Part shown: piece by piece, positions 1 to 8,586 of the stretch | How the letters are laid out: every line of letters starts with the position of its first letter | Numbering within the stretch: position 1 is the stretch's first letter | DNA from: Rhodococcus jostii NBRC 16295 | Lineage (GTDB): Bacteria; Actinomycetota; Actinomycetes; Mycobacteriales; Mycobacteriaceae | DNA: 44,837 bases | Assembly: GCF_001894825.1 (NCBI RefSeq) | Contig: NZ_BCWY01000075.1 | Span: 1-44,837 of the forward strand | Direction: 5' to 3' | Made by a program: the position numbers and the translations under genes | Notes under the pieces: model-generated | What the model saw: only the letters and a program-made list of their open reading frames with translations | Told to the model about the DNA's origin: nothing | Databases searched by the model: none

Positions 1-10
1 GGGGGACGCA

Positions 11-24
11 GTGCCACTCACGTG
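11..24. repeat. Half copy of the CACGTGAGTGG palindromic repeat
   Basis: GTGCCACTCACGTG matches the right arm of the long palindrome at 2933-2978 (TGCCACTCACGTG). It contains the stop codon of the SulP gene that ends at 18. The partner arm would lie outside the window, so only half an element can be seen. Confidence 0.45.
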
Positions 25-1751
25 GGGAGGGTGCGGACCAGCCGTTTCTGTGCGTCGACGAATGCGCGGCGGGTCGATTCGCCGATAGTGTCGGTGGCCG
101 GGAACATGTCCAGCGCGATTCTCTGACTCGCGAGCCGCTCGTCGTCCCAGTACTCCGACACCTCACTGCTCAGACCGCTGAGATACAGGCGTCCCCCGAC
201 CGCCGACAACCGGTCGGCGTAGTTCCCGATCACGGAGAAGAACGTGGCGCCCAGCGTCGTCCGGCCGCGCAACCGGAGTATGACCTCGGCGCCCTCCGCA
301 GCACCCGGATCCGGCAGAAGCACCTGCAGCGTGCGGGCGCCCGCGTAGAAGAGGCTGCCGTACACGTCGAGGACGACGATCTCACGACTGGCGAGCACCT
401 TCGGCGCGGGCGTCTCGAGGAACGTTCCGCGCGGCCCCGGAACGAGGCGCACCACCTTGAGGTCCACGGCCTCCTGATTGAGTTGCAGCAGCAGCGACAA
501 CGCCACCCCGATACCCACCGCGGCGGTGACGGGAAGCAACAGCGTCGCAACGAACGTCGTGATCAGCGCGATCTTCGAGCTCGGACCGCTGCGGAGGATG
601 GCCGCGACCCGGGACGGGCGGATCGACCCGACCGCGGCGAAGATCAGCACCGCCGCGAGTGTCGGCATCGGGACCTTCCCCACCAGCGACGAGAACGCCG
701 CGAGGATCACCGCCATCCACAGCCCGGAAAAGATTGCGGCCCAGCGTGTCTTGCCACCCGCCGACGTGTTGAGCGCGGTCTGCCCGACCGAACCGCCGAC
801 CGGCATCCCGCCGAACAGTCCCGACGCGACGTTGCCGACGCCCTGCGCGGTGAAGTCCTCGTTGGGTCTGGACCTCGTGCCGTCGAGGTTGGGTGCCGCC
901 TCGGCGACGCCCGCACCCTGCACCAGCACGATCGCCGCGACCGCGGCCGCGCCGCCGATCAGGCTGGGCGAGAGCAGACCGAGGTCCGGGATCTGCGGCA
1001 GCGGAAGTCCGGTCGGGATGGTGCCGACGTCGGCGACGGACGCCACGCTGTCGAGGCCGAACGCCACGACCGCAACGGTCGGGACGAGCAGGGCGATCAG
1101 GGAACCGAACAGCGCCAGCCGTGTGCGTGCGAGGACGATGAGCAGGAGCAGCGCGGTGACGCCGATCATCAGCGACGGCAGGTCGATCCGGGCCGGGTGG
1201 AGGAGGACGCCGAACGCCTTCTCGGCGGAGAACGACCCCTCGGCGTCGGCGCCGGCGAGGTCCGGGAACTGTCCGAACACGATGTTGACGGCGATGCCGG
1301 TGAGGAATCCGGTCATCACCGAGTGCGACACGAATCTGGTGTACCGGCCGAGCCGCAGGACCGCGGCGACGATCATGATCGCCCCGGCCAGCAGGGTGAG
1401 CAGGATCAGCGCCGCGGACTTGTCGGCGTCCGGCACCTCCGACAGTGCCGAGCCGGCGGCCAGCGCGGACGCACTGGTCGTGGTGATCACCATGAGCTTG
1501 GTGCTGGTCTGCATCCCGCCGAACACGGGACCCACGAGGCTGGCGTACAGGCCGTGGATCGGGCTGACACCGGCGAGTACGCCGGACGCCATGCCGTCGG
1601 GCACGCTGGCGATGGCACCCGGCAATCCGGCGACGAGGTCGGCTTTCAGGTGACGCTTCTCGGGCAGACGCGCGCCGACCCACCCACGCACTGCAGCCCC
1701 GACGGGTTTCATCCGTCGAGTGTCGGTCGCGCGAAGCCGGGTTGTCGTCAC
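18..1751 (-). CDS. SulP/SLC26-family anion transporter with STAS domain
   Basis: Predicted inner-membrane anion permease of 577 residues, the normal SulP length. The N-terminal signature PDGMASGVLAGVSPIHGLYA (about residues 51-70) is followed by a series of hydrophobic helices, a conserved segment rich in GGMPVGGSVGQTALN, and a C-terminal cytoplasmic STAS domain (about 450-560). The family carries sulfate, bicarbonate or related anions, and the substrate cannot be read from the sequence. The GTG start at 1751 has a GAGGTG directly against it; an internal ATG at 1712 is a possible alternative. It lies 37 bp downstream of the lipase gene on the same strand, so the two may be co-transcribed. Two further SulP genes lie at 10990-14374. 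Confidence 0.9.
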   Translation of the reverse strand: MTTTRLRATDTRRMKPVGAAVRGWVGARLPEKRHLKADLVAGLPGAIASVPDGMASGVLAGVSPIHGLYASLVGPVFGGMQTSTKLMVITTTSASALAAGSALSEVPDADKSAALILLTLLAGAIMIVAAVLRLGRYTRFVSHSVMTGFLTGIAVNIVFGQFPDLAGADAEGSFSAEKAFGVLLHPARIDLPSLMIGVTALLLLIVLARTRLALFGSLIALLVPTVAVVAFGLDSVASVADVGTIPTGLPLPQIPDLGLLSPSLIGGAAAVAAIVLVQGAGVAEAAPNLDGTRSRPNEDFTAQGVGNVASGLFGGMPVGGSVGQTALNTSAGGKTRWAAIFSGLWMAVILAAFSSLVGKVPMPTLAAVLIFAAVGSIRPSRVAAILRSGPSSKIALITTFVATLLLPVTAAVGIGVALSLLLQLNQEAVDLKVVRLVPGPRGTFLETPAPKVLASREIVVLDVYGSLFYAGARTLQVLLPDPGAAEGAEVILRLRGRTTLGATFFSVIGNYADRLSAVGGRLYLSGLSSEVSEYWDDERLASQRIALDMFPATDTIGESTRRAFVDAQKRLVRTLPT

Positions 1752-1788
1752 ACCTCGGAGGTGAAACCCAGCCGACCCCGCGTGAGGG

Positions 1789-2907
1789 TCACCCGGAGGA
1801 CAGGACCCGGTCCGCGAAGGCGAGGGACTCCGGCATGGAGGCCATCAGTGATTCGCGATGATTCTCCTCGACGAGTTGCTGGTATTCGAAATTCACCCCG
1901 TGCTCGCGCATCGCGGTGAGCTGCGCCCAGGTCAGCGGGATGGGCACCGAGGCGTCGGAGAGGCTGTGCACCACTCGCAGAGGACGGTCGAACCCGTCGA
2001 CGGGCGCCTGCTGCATCTCCCGGAAGAGGGTGCGGAACTTCTCGCTCCACAGCGGCGCCGCGAACAGATCCCCGACCGACGTCGGATGGGCGAGCAGGTA
2101 CCGGCCCAGCTCCCGGCTGCACGTCACCTTCGCCAACTCCATCAGTTCGATTCCCGTCGGCGACAGATAACCCCGAATGCCGACCTCGGGGCGCTGGTCG
2201 TCGATGCCGGCGAGGGTCAGCAACGCGTAGTTGACGATTCCCGTCGTCGGCAGACCCGGAACCGCGGGACCGGCGGCGGGGAACAGCAATTCGAGGTGCG
2301 TCGGCGGTGCCACGGCGACGGCGCCGCGATAGTCGAGCGCGGGCGCCCGGGCGGTGGCGTCGCGGGCCGCGAAATAGGTGGCGTGCCCACCCTGCGACAG
2401 TCCCGTGACGATCCATCGGTCGCTGAGCTCGTCTTCGTAGAGTTCGTGCGCCGCGAGGACGATGTCGACGGCGTTCGCCCCGGCGGCGTGACCGTCGAGG
2501 TACGCGTTGACACCGGGCGTCCCGATTCCCGCGTAATCCGTTGCGGCGACGGCGTACCCGGCCGCGAGCCACTGCTCGACCGCGGGCAGATCGACGTAGT
2601 TGAACCCGGCGACGGACGGGGCACACTGGTCGGCGACACCGACCGTGCCGTGTGCGTAGGACACCACCGGCCAGCCGCCGTCGGGCGGATCGCCCCGGGG
2701 AAGGAAGATCGATCCGGTCGACTCGCCGGCCGCGGTCGCGGTGCGCAGCGTCGAGTAACGGACCCGCACACTCTCGCCTGCCTGGGACGGGACGGCGGCG
2801 GGCGGCAGTTCTTCCTGCGACAGCAGGATTCCCGGCTGCGCGGATGCCTCGTTCGCGCCGGTGAGCAGCAACAGAACCGCCACCACCGCGACCCCGAGCA
2901 CTCTCAT
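1789..2907 (-). CDS. Secreted lipase-family alpha/beta hydrolase
   Basis: Predicted exported esterase or lipase of the actinobacterial secretory-lipase (LIP) family, 372 residues. The chosen ATG at 2907 gives a clean signal peptide: MRVLG, a hydrophobic run, then cleavage near ASA-Q at residue 23. The nucleophile elbow is GLSQGG with Ser171. Candidate acid and base are Asp318 in HSLSDASVP and His350 in EENHRES. Reading upstream to 2961 would translate the long palindrome at 2933-2978 and put 18 residues before the signal, so that extension is rejected. The substrate is unknown; the family cleaves acylglycerols and other esters outside the membrane. The downstream SulP gene follows after 37 bp. 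Confidence 0.88.
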   Translation of the reverse strand: MRVLGVAVVAVLLLLTGANEASAQPGILLSQEELPPAAVPSQAGESVRVRYSTLRTATAAGESTGSIFLPRGDPPDGGWPVVSYAHGTVGVADQCAPSVAGFNYVDLPAVEQWLAAGYAVAATDYAGIGTPGVNAYLDGHAAGANAVDIVLAAHELYEDELSDRWIVTGLSQGGHATYFAARDATARAPALDYRGAVAVAPPTHLELLFPAAGPAVPGLPTTGIVNYALLTLAGIDDQRPEVGIRGYLSPTGIELMELAKVTCSRELGRYLLAHPTSVGDLFAAPLWSEKFRTLFREMQQAPVDGFDRPLRVVHSLSDASVPIPLTWAQLTAMREHGVNFEYQQLVEENHRESLMASMPESLAFADRVLSSG

Positions 2908-2932
2908 CGGCCCAGTATCCACCCGCAACTGA

Positions 2933-2978
2933 CACGTGAGTGGCAAAGCGTGCGGGAGCACACTTTGCCACTCACGTG
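2933..2978. repeat. Long palindrome (CACGTGAGTGGCAAAG type)
   Basis: Two 21-bp arms, 2933-2953 and 2958-2978, pair with one mismatch around a 4-base loop (GGGA). It sits between the asd stop codon and the lipase start, so it can terminate asd transcripts. No U-run follows. The same arm sequence appears at 12-24. Confidence 0.75.
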
Positions 2979-2987
2979 AGGGGGAGA

Positions 2988-4019
2988 TCAGACGAGCAGT
3001 TCGGCGATCTGAATGGTGTTGAGGGCGGCACCCTTACGCAGGTTGTCGCCCGAGACGAACAGTGCCAGCCCGCGGCCCTCCGGCACGCCCGGATCCTGCC
3101 GGATGCGGCCGACCAATGACGGGTCGCTGCCCGCGGCCTCGAGCGGAGTGGGGACGTCCACCAGCTTCACACCGGGAGCCTTCGACAGGATCTCCTGGGC
3201 GCGCTCCACCGACAGCGGTCGCTCGAACTCGGCGTTGATCGACAGCGAGTGACCGGTGATGACGGGGACGCGCACGCACGTGCCCGACACCAGCAGGTCG
3301 GGGAGGCCGAGGATCTTGCGGCTCTCGTTGCGGAGCTTCTGATCCTCGTCCGTCTCACCGCTGCCGTCGTCGACGAGCGAGCCGGCGAGCGGCAGCACGT
3401 TGAACGCGATCGGTGCGACGTACTTGTTCGGGGCCGGGAAGTCGACGGCGCCGCCGTCGTGCACCAGCTTCTCCGCGTCGCCGATGACGGCGCGGGCCTG
3501 ACCGACCAACTCCTCGACACCGGCGATGCCGCTGCCGGACACGGCCTGGTAGCTCGACACGATGAGACGCTGCAGCCCGGCCTCGTCGTGGAGAACCTTC
3601 AGCACCGGCATCGCGGCCATCGTGGTGCAGTTGGGGTTGGCGATGATGCCCTTCGGCGGGTTCTTCGCCTGCTCCGGGTTGACCTCGCTCACGACCAGCG
3701 GAACGTCGGGGTCCTTGCGGAACGCCGAAGAGTTGTCGACCACGGTGGCGCCGGCCGCCGCGAAGCGCGGGGCCTGCTCACGGGACAGCGTCGCACCGGC
3801 CGAGAACAAGGCGATGTCGATGCCCTTCAGGTCCTCGTCGGAAGTCGCAGATGCGTCCTCGACGACGATTTCCTCGCCGCGGAACGGCAGCTTCTTGCCC
3901 GCCGACCGCGCGGAGGCGAAGAACCGCACCTTGTCCGCGGGGAAATTGCGTTCCTCGAGGAGAGTGCGCATGACGATGCCGACCTGTCCGGTGGCGCCGA
4001 CGACAGCGATGGTGGTCAT
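2988..4019 (-). CDS. asd: Aspartate-semialdehyde dehydrogenase
   Basis: Cytoplasmic enzyme that reduces L-4-aspartyl phosphate to L-aspartate 4-semialdehyde with NADPH, the second step toward lysine, diaminopimelate, threonine and methionine. At 343 residues it has the family length. The dinucleotide-binding GATGQVG is at residues 8-14, the active-site nucleophile is Cys131 in ANPNCTTMAA, and the likely acid/base is His257 in ITGHSLSINAEF. The ATG at 4019 lies two bases after the stop codon of the aspartokinase gene, the classic actinobacterial lysC-asd operon. A palindrome at 2933-2978 follows the stop. Confidence 0.98.
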   Translation of the reverse strand: MTTIAVVGATGQVGIVMRTLLEERNFPADKVRFFASARSAGKKLPFRGEEIVVEDASATSDEDLKGIDIALFSAGATLSREQAPRFAAAGATVVDNSSAFRKDPDVPLVVSEVNPEQAKNPPKGIIANPNCTTMAAMPVLKVLHDEAGLQRLIVSSYQAVSGSGIAGVEELVGQARAVIGDAEKLVHDGGAVDFPAPNKYVAPIAFNVLPLAGSLVDDGSGETDEDQKLRNESRKILGLPDLLVSGTCVRVPVITGHSLSINAEFERPLSVERAQEILSKAPGVKLVDVPTPLEAAGSDPSLVGRIRQDPGVPEGRGLALFVSGDNLRKGAALNTIQIAELLV

Positions 4020-4021
4020 GA

Positions 4022-5287
4022 TTACCGTCCCGTTCCTGCGTGCACGACAGCTTCTTCGTCGCCGCCGAGCTCGAATGCATCGTGGATCGACTTCACGGCC
4101 TTGTCCAGTTCGGTGTCCTTCACGAGCACCGAGATGCGGATCTCCGACGTGGAGATGAGGTCGATGTTGACACCGGCCTTCGCGAGAGCCTCACAGAACG
4201 TGGCCGTGACGCCGGGGTGGCTCTTCATACCCGCACCAACAAGCGACACCTTGCCGATGTGGTCGTCGAACAGGACCTGGGTGAAGCCGATCTCGCCCTG
4301 CAGCTTGGTCAGCTTCTCGACGGCGCGCGGGCCGTCGGGGGTGGGCAGGGTGAACGTGATGTCGGTCTTGCCGGTCTCGATCTTGGAGACGTTCTGCAAC
4401 ACCATGTCGATGTTGATCTCCGCCTCGGCCACCGCGCGAAAGACCTGCGCGGCGTAACCCGGTGTGTCGGGCAGGCCGACGACGGTGATCTTGGACTCGC
4501 CGCGATCGTGCGCGACTCCGGTGATGATTGCCTCTTCCACGGGGATGTCCTCCATCGATCCGGACACGATGGTGCCCGGCTTGGTCGTGTATGACGAACG
4601 GACGTGCACAGGCACGTTGTATCGGCGGGCGTACTCGACGCAGCGGAGCATGAGCACCTTCGCGCCGCACGCCGCGAGCTCGAGCATCTCTTCGAACGAC
4701 ACCGTCTCGAGACGCTGCGCGTCGGGAACGATGCGCGGATCGGCGGTGAAGATGCCGTCGACATCGGTGTAGATCTCGCAGACGTCGGCCTCGAGGGCCG
4801 CTGCGAGGGCCACCGCGGTGGTGTCCGAACCGCCGCGCCCGAGGGTCGTCACGTCCTTGCTGTCCTGGCTGACGCCCTGGAATCCGGCGACGAGGACGAT
4901 CGAGCCCTCGTCGAGCGCATCCCGGACGCGGCCCGGTGTGACGTCGATGATCTTGGCGTTGCCGTGAGCGCCGGTGGTGATGACGCCCGCCTGCGAGCCC
5001 GTGAACGAACGGGCCTCCGCACCGAGCGAATGGATTGCCATTGCGACGAGAGAATTGGAAATGCGCTCACCGGAGGTCAGCAGCATGTCCATTTCGCGGG
5101 CGGGTGGGGCTGGGCACACCTGCTGAGCCAGATCGAGCAGCTCATCAGTGGTGTCCCCCATCGCTGAAACCACGACGACGACATCGTTGCCGGCCTTCTT
5201 GGTCTCGACGATCCGTTCAGCCACTCGTCGGATTCTCTCGGCGGTTGCCACCGAGGATCCGCCGTACTTCTGGACGACGAGAGCCAC
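4022..5287 (-). CDS. lysC: Aspartokinase (alpha; internal start for beta likely)
   Basis: Phosphorylates L-aspartate with ATP, the committed step of the aspartate family pathway. The protein has 421 residues: kinase domain about 1-245, with KYGGSS at 7-12 and GRGGSDTTA at 150-158, then two ACT regulatory domains about 265-420. In Corynebacterium glutamicum the feedback-sensitive enzyme is alpha2beta2, with beta made from an in-frame internal start. The same MEDIPVEEA context is present here at Met245 (base 4555), giving a potential 177-residue beta subunit at 4022-4555. The GTG start at 5287 is supported by a GGAGG nine bases upstream. Lysine plus threonine inhibition is expected from the family but is not demonstrated. 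Confidence 0.97.
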   Translation of the reverse strand: MALVVQKYGGSSVATAERIRRVAERIVETKKAGNDVVVVVSAMGDTTDELLDLAQQVCPAPPAREMDMLLTSGERISNSLVAMAIHSLGAEARSFTGSQAGVITTGAHGNAKIIDVTPGRVRDALDEGSIVLVAGFQGVSQDSKDVTTLGRGGSDTTAVALAAALEADVCEIYTDVDGIFTADPRIVPDAQRLETVSFEEMLELAACGAKVLMLRCVEYARRYNVPVHVRSSYTTKPGTIVSGSMEDIPVEEAIITGVAHDRGESKITVVGLPDTPGYAAQVFRAVAEAEINIDMVLQNVSKIETGKTDITFTLPTPDGPRAVEKLTKLQGEIGFTQVLFDDHIGKVSLVGAGMKSHPGVTATFCEALAKAGVNIDLISTSEIRISVLVKDTELDKAVKSIHDAFELGGDEEAVVHAGTGR

Positions 5288-5382
5288 GCGTTTCTACCTC
5301 CAGGTCGATGAATCTGTACTGGTCCAGCTGTCGAGCTTACCGGCGGAGTCCAATCTGATCCCGGGTGAGTCCGTTCGGCCGC

Positions 5383-6354
5383 CTATCCGAACGCCGTGTT
5401 CGCGGCGTCCGCGACCCTCGCCACGGCCGCGCAGTTCGGCCCGTGAACAGTGACGACTGCGCCCGCGTGACCGAGCCTGCGGGTGAACTCGTCGACGCCC
5501 GCCCCGGGCCGTGTGATGTCGATCGGCTCGCCCATCGGGCTCGTCCACCGGCATCGGTCGCCGACCTTCTCCGGCTCGGCGGGAACGGGTGGTCGGTTTT
5601 CCTTCACCGGCAACATCGTGAACGACACGGTCACCTCACTCCCGGGCACCCGATTCGGGTTCGGAAACAGGACGCAGTCGAACGGCGTGGGCGGCGACTG
5701 CGGATCGACGACGCGTCCGCCGGCCGTGGTTCCCAGCACGTCGAGGACTTCGCAGGGGTCGTGGACCGCGAGCGCCACCTGATGCGCGGCCGCGGCGTCG
5801 CGGGCGGGCAGTACCGACCGCATGCTGTCGATCGCCGAGTCCAGCACCGCGTCGGTCAGCGGGCAGGCGTCCTCGCCGGCGACGGTTCCGGCGCGGACGG
5901 TCGCGAGCTGCGGTGTCACCTGCTCCTGGAGTGGTCCGAGGTTCAGCCGGAAGGCGCGCTCGCACGTCCCGCGGGCCAGCTCGGCACCCGTGCCGCGGTA
6001 GACGGTCACCCCGTCGATCGTCTCCGGCCCGGTCAGCGCCGTATCGGACAGCATCGACGGCAACAGCGACATCTCCACGTAGGTGGTGGCGCCGCCGGGC
6101 CGGGCCATCAGCGCCGAACACACCGGCATCTGCACGGCGGACCCGAACTGCAGGACGGTCCCGGCGTGCCGCACGACCGCCTCGTCGAGAAGCCCGCACG
6201 GATCGGCGGCGCGCAGGGCGTCCTCGACGGCGACGTGACGTTGCTGCCCTGGACTCAGTTCGTCCAGCGGAGAAGCCCCCGCAGTCCCCGACACACTGTG
6301 CGCGCACCCGGACGTGATGACGGCGCACAGGAGCGCCGCGGCAACTTTCTTCAC
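5383..6354 (-). CDS. DUF3558-like lipoprotein with two related halves
   Basis: Predicted surface lipoprotein of 323 residues. A short signal peptide ends in the lipobox ITSGC, so Cys17 would be acylated. Two similar modules follow: DPCGLLD at 51-57 and DPCEVLD at 199-205. Each has further cysteines (79, 131 and 164 in the first; 227, 268 and 308 in the second) that could form disulfides outside the membrane. The DPC-x-LLD pattern resembles actinobacterial DUF3558 lipoproteins, which have no firm molecular function. The GTG start at 6354 follows a G-rich stretch (GAGGGGGG). It is separated from lysC by about 95 bp and is probably a separate transcript. Confidence 0.8.
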   Translation of the reverse strand: MKKVAAALLCAVITSGCAHSVSGTAGASPLDELSPGQQRHVAVEDALRAADPCGLLDEAVVRHAGTVLQFGSAVQMPVCSALMARPGGATTYVEMSLLPSMLSDTALTGPETIDGVTVYRGTGAELARGTCERAFRLNLGPLQEQVTPQLATVRAGTVAGEDACPLTDAVLDSAIDSMRSVLPARDAAAAHQVALAVHDPCEVLDVLGTTAGGRVVDPQSPPTPFDCVLFPNPNRVPGSEVTVSFTMLPVKENRPPVPAEPEKVGDRCRWTSPMGEPIDITRPGAGVDEFTRRLGHAGAVVTVHGPNCAAVARVADAANTAFG

Positions 6355-6436
6355 TCGATCCCCCCTCGAATCGGCCCGAACACTACTACCGCCGAATCGG
6401 GATCATCAGAGAGAGGAAGGCCCCACCTGACGCCGT

Positions 6437-7093
6437 TCAGATCAGCGCCAACAACCCCCGCAGCGCGAACAGCGTGCCGAAACCGAAGAAGACGCCGACG
6501 CCGAGCGCCTTGTTGTGCCGCACCATCCAGGCCTTGGCGGCACTCAGTCCTCGTTGTGCACGCGTGCCCAGGATCGTGAAGATCCCGATCGGGATGATGA
6601 AGTCGAGCATCGAGGAGATCAGCAGCAGCACCGTTCCGAGGAGCGCACCCCCGACCCCGACGTGCGAACTCGAGATGATGGTCATCCCGGACAACATGAT
6701 GAAGATGTTGGGGTTGATCGTGCCGAGGGTCAGGCCGGCGATGAACGCGGTGCGCGGTGTGGCGGATTCGAGCGCCGACATCCACTTCGGTTCGGTGCCC
6801 ACGGGCTTCGGCTTCTGCGCGAGCAGGATCACGCCGACGACGAGAAACAGAACGCCGACGGTCAGCCCCACCCAGTTGCTCACCGTCTTCGACGTCGCCG
6901 ACGGGTCGCCTGCGCCGCCGAGCAGCGCGGCGACAGCGATCTGCGAGTACACCAGCAGGAACGCCGAACCGAACGCGAGGGCGTTGCGGACCGCGTTCGC
7001 CGACTCCAGCAGCAGCACGCAGCCGACGACGGCGGCCGGTGTGATGACCAGACCGATCATCTCCGGAACGAGGAGCCAGATCAGATCGCCCAT
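6437..7093 (-). CDS. GAP-family (SfLAP-like) membrane protein
   Basis: Integral membrane protein of 218 residues with about six hydrophobic helices. It resembles the GAP/Sap family, whose mycobacterial members take part in export of glycopeptidolipids and sulfolipids. Recognisable segments are LVITPAAVVGCVLLL near the N-terminus and AFIAGLTLGTINPNIFIML mid-protein, the latter typical of the family. The ATG at 7093 follows GGGAGA with short spacing. It starts 13 bp after the stop of the DUF1254 gene, so the two are probably one operon, divergent from the arylsulfatase. A transport role in the sulfate-ester locus is possible but unsupported beyond position. Confidence 0.82.
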   Translation of the reverse strand: MGDLIWLLVPEMIGLVITPAAVVGCVLLLESANAVRNALAFGSAFLLVYSQIAVAALLGGAGDPSATSKTVSNWVGLTVGVLFLVVGVILLAQKPKPVGTEPKWMSALESATPRTAFIAGLTLGTINPNIFIMLSGMTIISSSHVGVGGALLGTVLLLISSMLDFIIPIGIFTILGTRAQRGLSAAKAWMVRHNKALGVGVFFGFGTLFALRGLLALI

Positions 7094-7106
7094 CGATTCT
7101 CCCCCG

Positions 7107-8444
7107 TCAGCCGACCTTGACGATCGGCGGAAGCTCGAAGGTCCCGTCGAACGCCTCCGGTTTCGGGCTGTACATCCGGAGCAGCGGCCGGAACCCGACT
7201 GCCGGTGTCGGCAACCAGTTGGCGCGAGCGACCGGATCCGCCGGAGCGGAGGCGCTGAACGTGATCGTCAGTGAGCCGTCGCCCGCGTACACCAGTCCCG
7301 GCGTCCGATCACCGACCGAGTAGCGATCGAGGGCATTGTCGACGAGGAAGAACTCGGGCAGGTCGTACATGGTGATCGACCAGAACGCGTCGACCGGCGG
7401 GGTCGGCGCGAATGTGAGTGTGTAGGTGTGTTCGCCGGAGAGTTCGTTGCCTTCGCTGTCGTGGTAGATCGGCGCGTACGCGGCCTCGTAGCCGTGGTTT
7501 CCCCACAGTCCCGCCATCGCGGCTCCGGCCCGCATGCCCAGCGCCTTCGACCGGTCCTCGATCCGCCACTCGGGTGAGTCGAGGGTGCCGACCTCGAAGA
7601 AGTCGTCGTTGTAGTCGAAGGCGTGGTACATCAGCTGCCAGCCGTTGACCACCTCTCCGCCGGCCCCCGATTTCAGTGCGGCGACGAGCGATTGGTGCCC
7701 AGCCTCGGCGCCAGCTTCGAGCACGGACGCGAGGTCCGGCGGCGCCTCGAGGTACGGCGACGGCCCGGTCTCGAGCAACCCCAGTGGGGCGAATGCCTGC
7801 TGCGCGACGAGGTCCTGCGCGGCGGGCGGGTACGCCTGCGAGTACACCCGCAGCTTCTCCCAGAACTGAAGTTCCTCGGGGACGTTCGGGTCGGGTACCG
7901 GCAGACCCTCCGCCGGTTCCTGATCGCCGACGGGCTCCAGGGTCAGGGCCGACTGCAGTTCCTTCACCCGCTCCAGGTCGTCCGCGCCGTCGCACGCCCA
8001 ACGACCGACGATGGTGCCCACCGCGGTCGGGAACGCGATCCGTGTCCCCCCGTCCGGGACCTCGCCGGACCAGCCTGGGCCTGTCAGCAGGAATCGACCG
8101 GCCGCCGTTCCCGTGGCACGTTTGCCGACGTACGCGAAATTGTCGGTCCACGCGTCGACGAACTGCAGCACGTAGTACGCGCCACCGGTGTCGGGCACCC
8201 TCAGCAACTGCGGTCCGCGGCCGAGGTCGATCTGGGCGATCGAATAGATGGTGTCGTTGTTGACCGAGACGAAGGTGTCGCGCGGCCCCGCGAGTGTGTG
8301 GGCGTGACTGAACGTGTTGAAGGGTCCCGCATCGAGGCTCCCCAGCCCCTCCGACACGAAGCGGTTCACCTGGTCGAGGTCGAAGACCAGCGGGAAACCG
8401 TACACCCACGCCTTGGCGGCGAGTTCCTGCAATTGTTCACTCAC
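7107..8444 (-). CDS. DUF1254/DUF1214 domain protein
   Basis: Protein of 445 residues with an N-terminal DUF1254 region (begins SEQLQELAAKAWVYGFPLV; contains DTFVSVNNDTIYS) and a C-terminal DUF1214 region (FAPTPPVDAFWSITMYDL). These proteins are widespread and biochemically poorly defined. No signal peptide is present with the chosen start. The open frame continues to 8588, but that part overlaps the divergent promoter and the arylsulfatase start. The GTG at 8444 has AGGAGAG at good spacing and begins where family similarity begins. It is divergent from the arylsulfatase at 8587, which suggests shared control. Function is unknown. Confidence 0.85.
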   Translation of the reverse strand: MSEQLQELAAKAWVYGFPLVFDLDQVNRFVSEGLGSLDAGPFNTFSHAHTLAGPRDTFVSVNNDTIYSIAQIDLGRGPQLLRVPDTGGAYYVLQFVDAWTDNFAYVGKRATGTAAGRFLLTGPGWSGEVPDGGTRIAFPTAVGTIVGRWACDGADDLERVKELQSALTLEPVGDQEPAEGLPVPDPNVPEELQFWEKLRVYSQAYPPAAQDLVAQQAFAPLGLLETGPSPYLEAPPDLASVLEAGAEAGHQSLVAALKSGAGGEVVNGWQLMYHAFDYNDDFFEVGTLDSPEWRIEDRSKALGMRAGAAMAGLWGNHGYEAAYAPIYHDSEGNELSGEHTYTLTFAPTPPVDAFWSITMYDLPEFFLVDNALDRYSVGDRTPGLVYAGDGSLTITFSASAPADPVARANWLPTPAVGFRPLLRMYSPKPEAFDGTFELPPIVKVG

Positions 8445-8499
8445 GACTCTCTCCTGTCCCGCGGTCTCCGGTCCATGCGACCACGACGAGACAGGCCGG

Positions 8500-8523
8500 G
8501 GCTTCACCCGAAGAGTGTGAGCC
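8500..8523. promoter_or_regulatory. Candidate operator between DUF1254 gene and arylsulfatase
   Basis: Imperfect inverted repeat: left arm GGCTTCACCC, five-base spacer, right arm GTGTGAGCC. The form and spacer match the better inverted repeats at 35714-35738 and 14864-14887, about 7 of 9 positions per half-site. It lies in the 142-bp gap between the two divergent starts. Confidence 0.4.
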
Positions 8524-8586
8524 GGAATTCTTCTTCCCGTCCTAGTTTCGGCTGAGACTGCTTTGTCCAGCGAAAGGACGTACGAC

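Noticed and set aside
478..1919. Two long plus-strand frames over the first SulP gene
   Set aside because: Their translations are low-complexity Arg/Asp/Gly-rich or Pro/Ser/Thr-rich text typical of shadow frames in high-GC DNA, and the minus-strand frame has a full SulP protein.
2908..2961. Longer start for the secreted lipase
   Set aside because: The added residues translate the palindrome and would displace the signal peptide.
2933..2978. Classical Rho-independent terminator
   Set aside because: The stem is long but no U-run follows on either strand, so it is reported as a palindromic repeat with possible terminator role.
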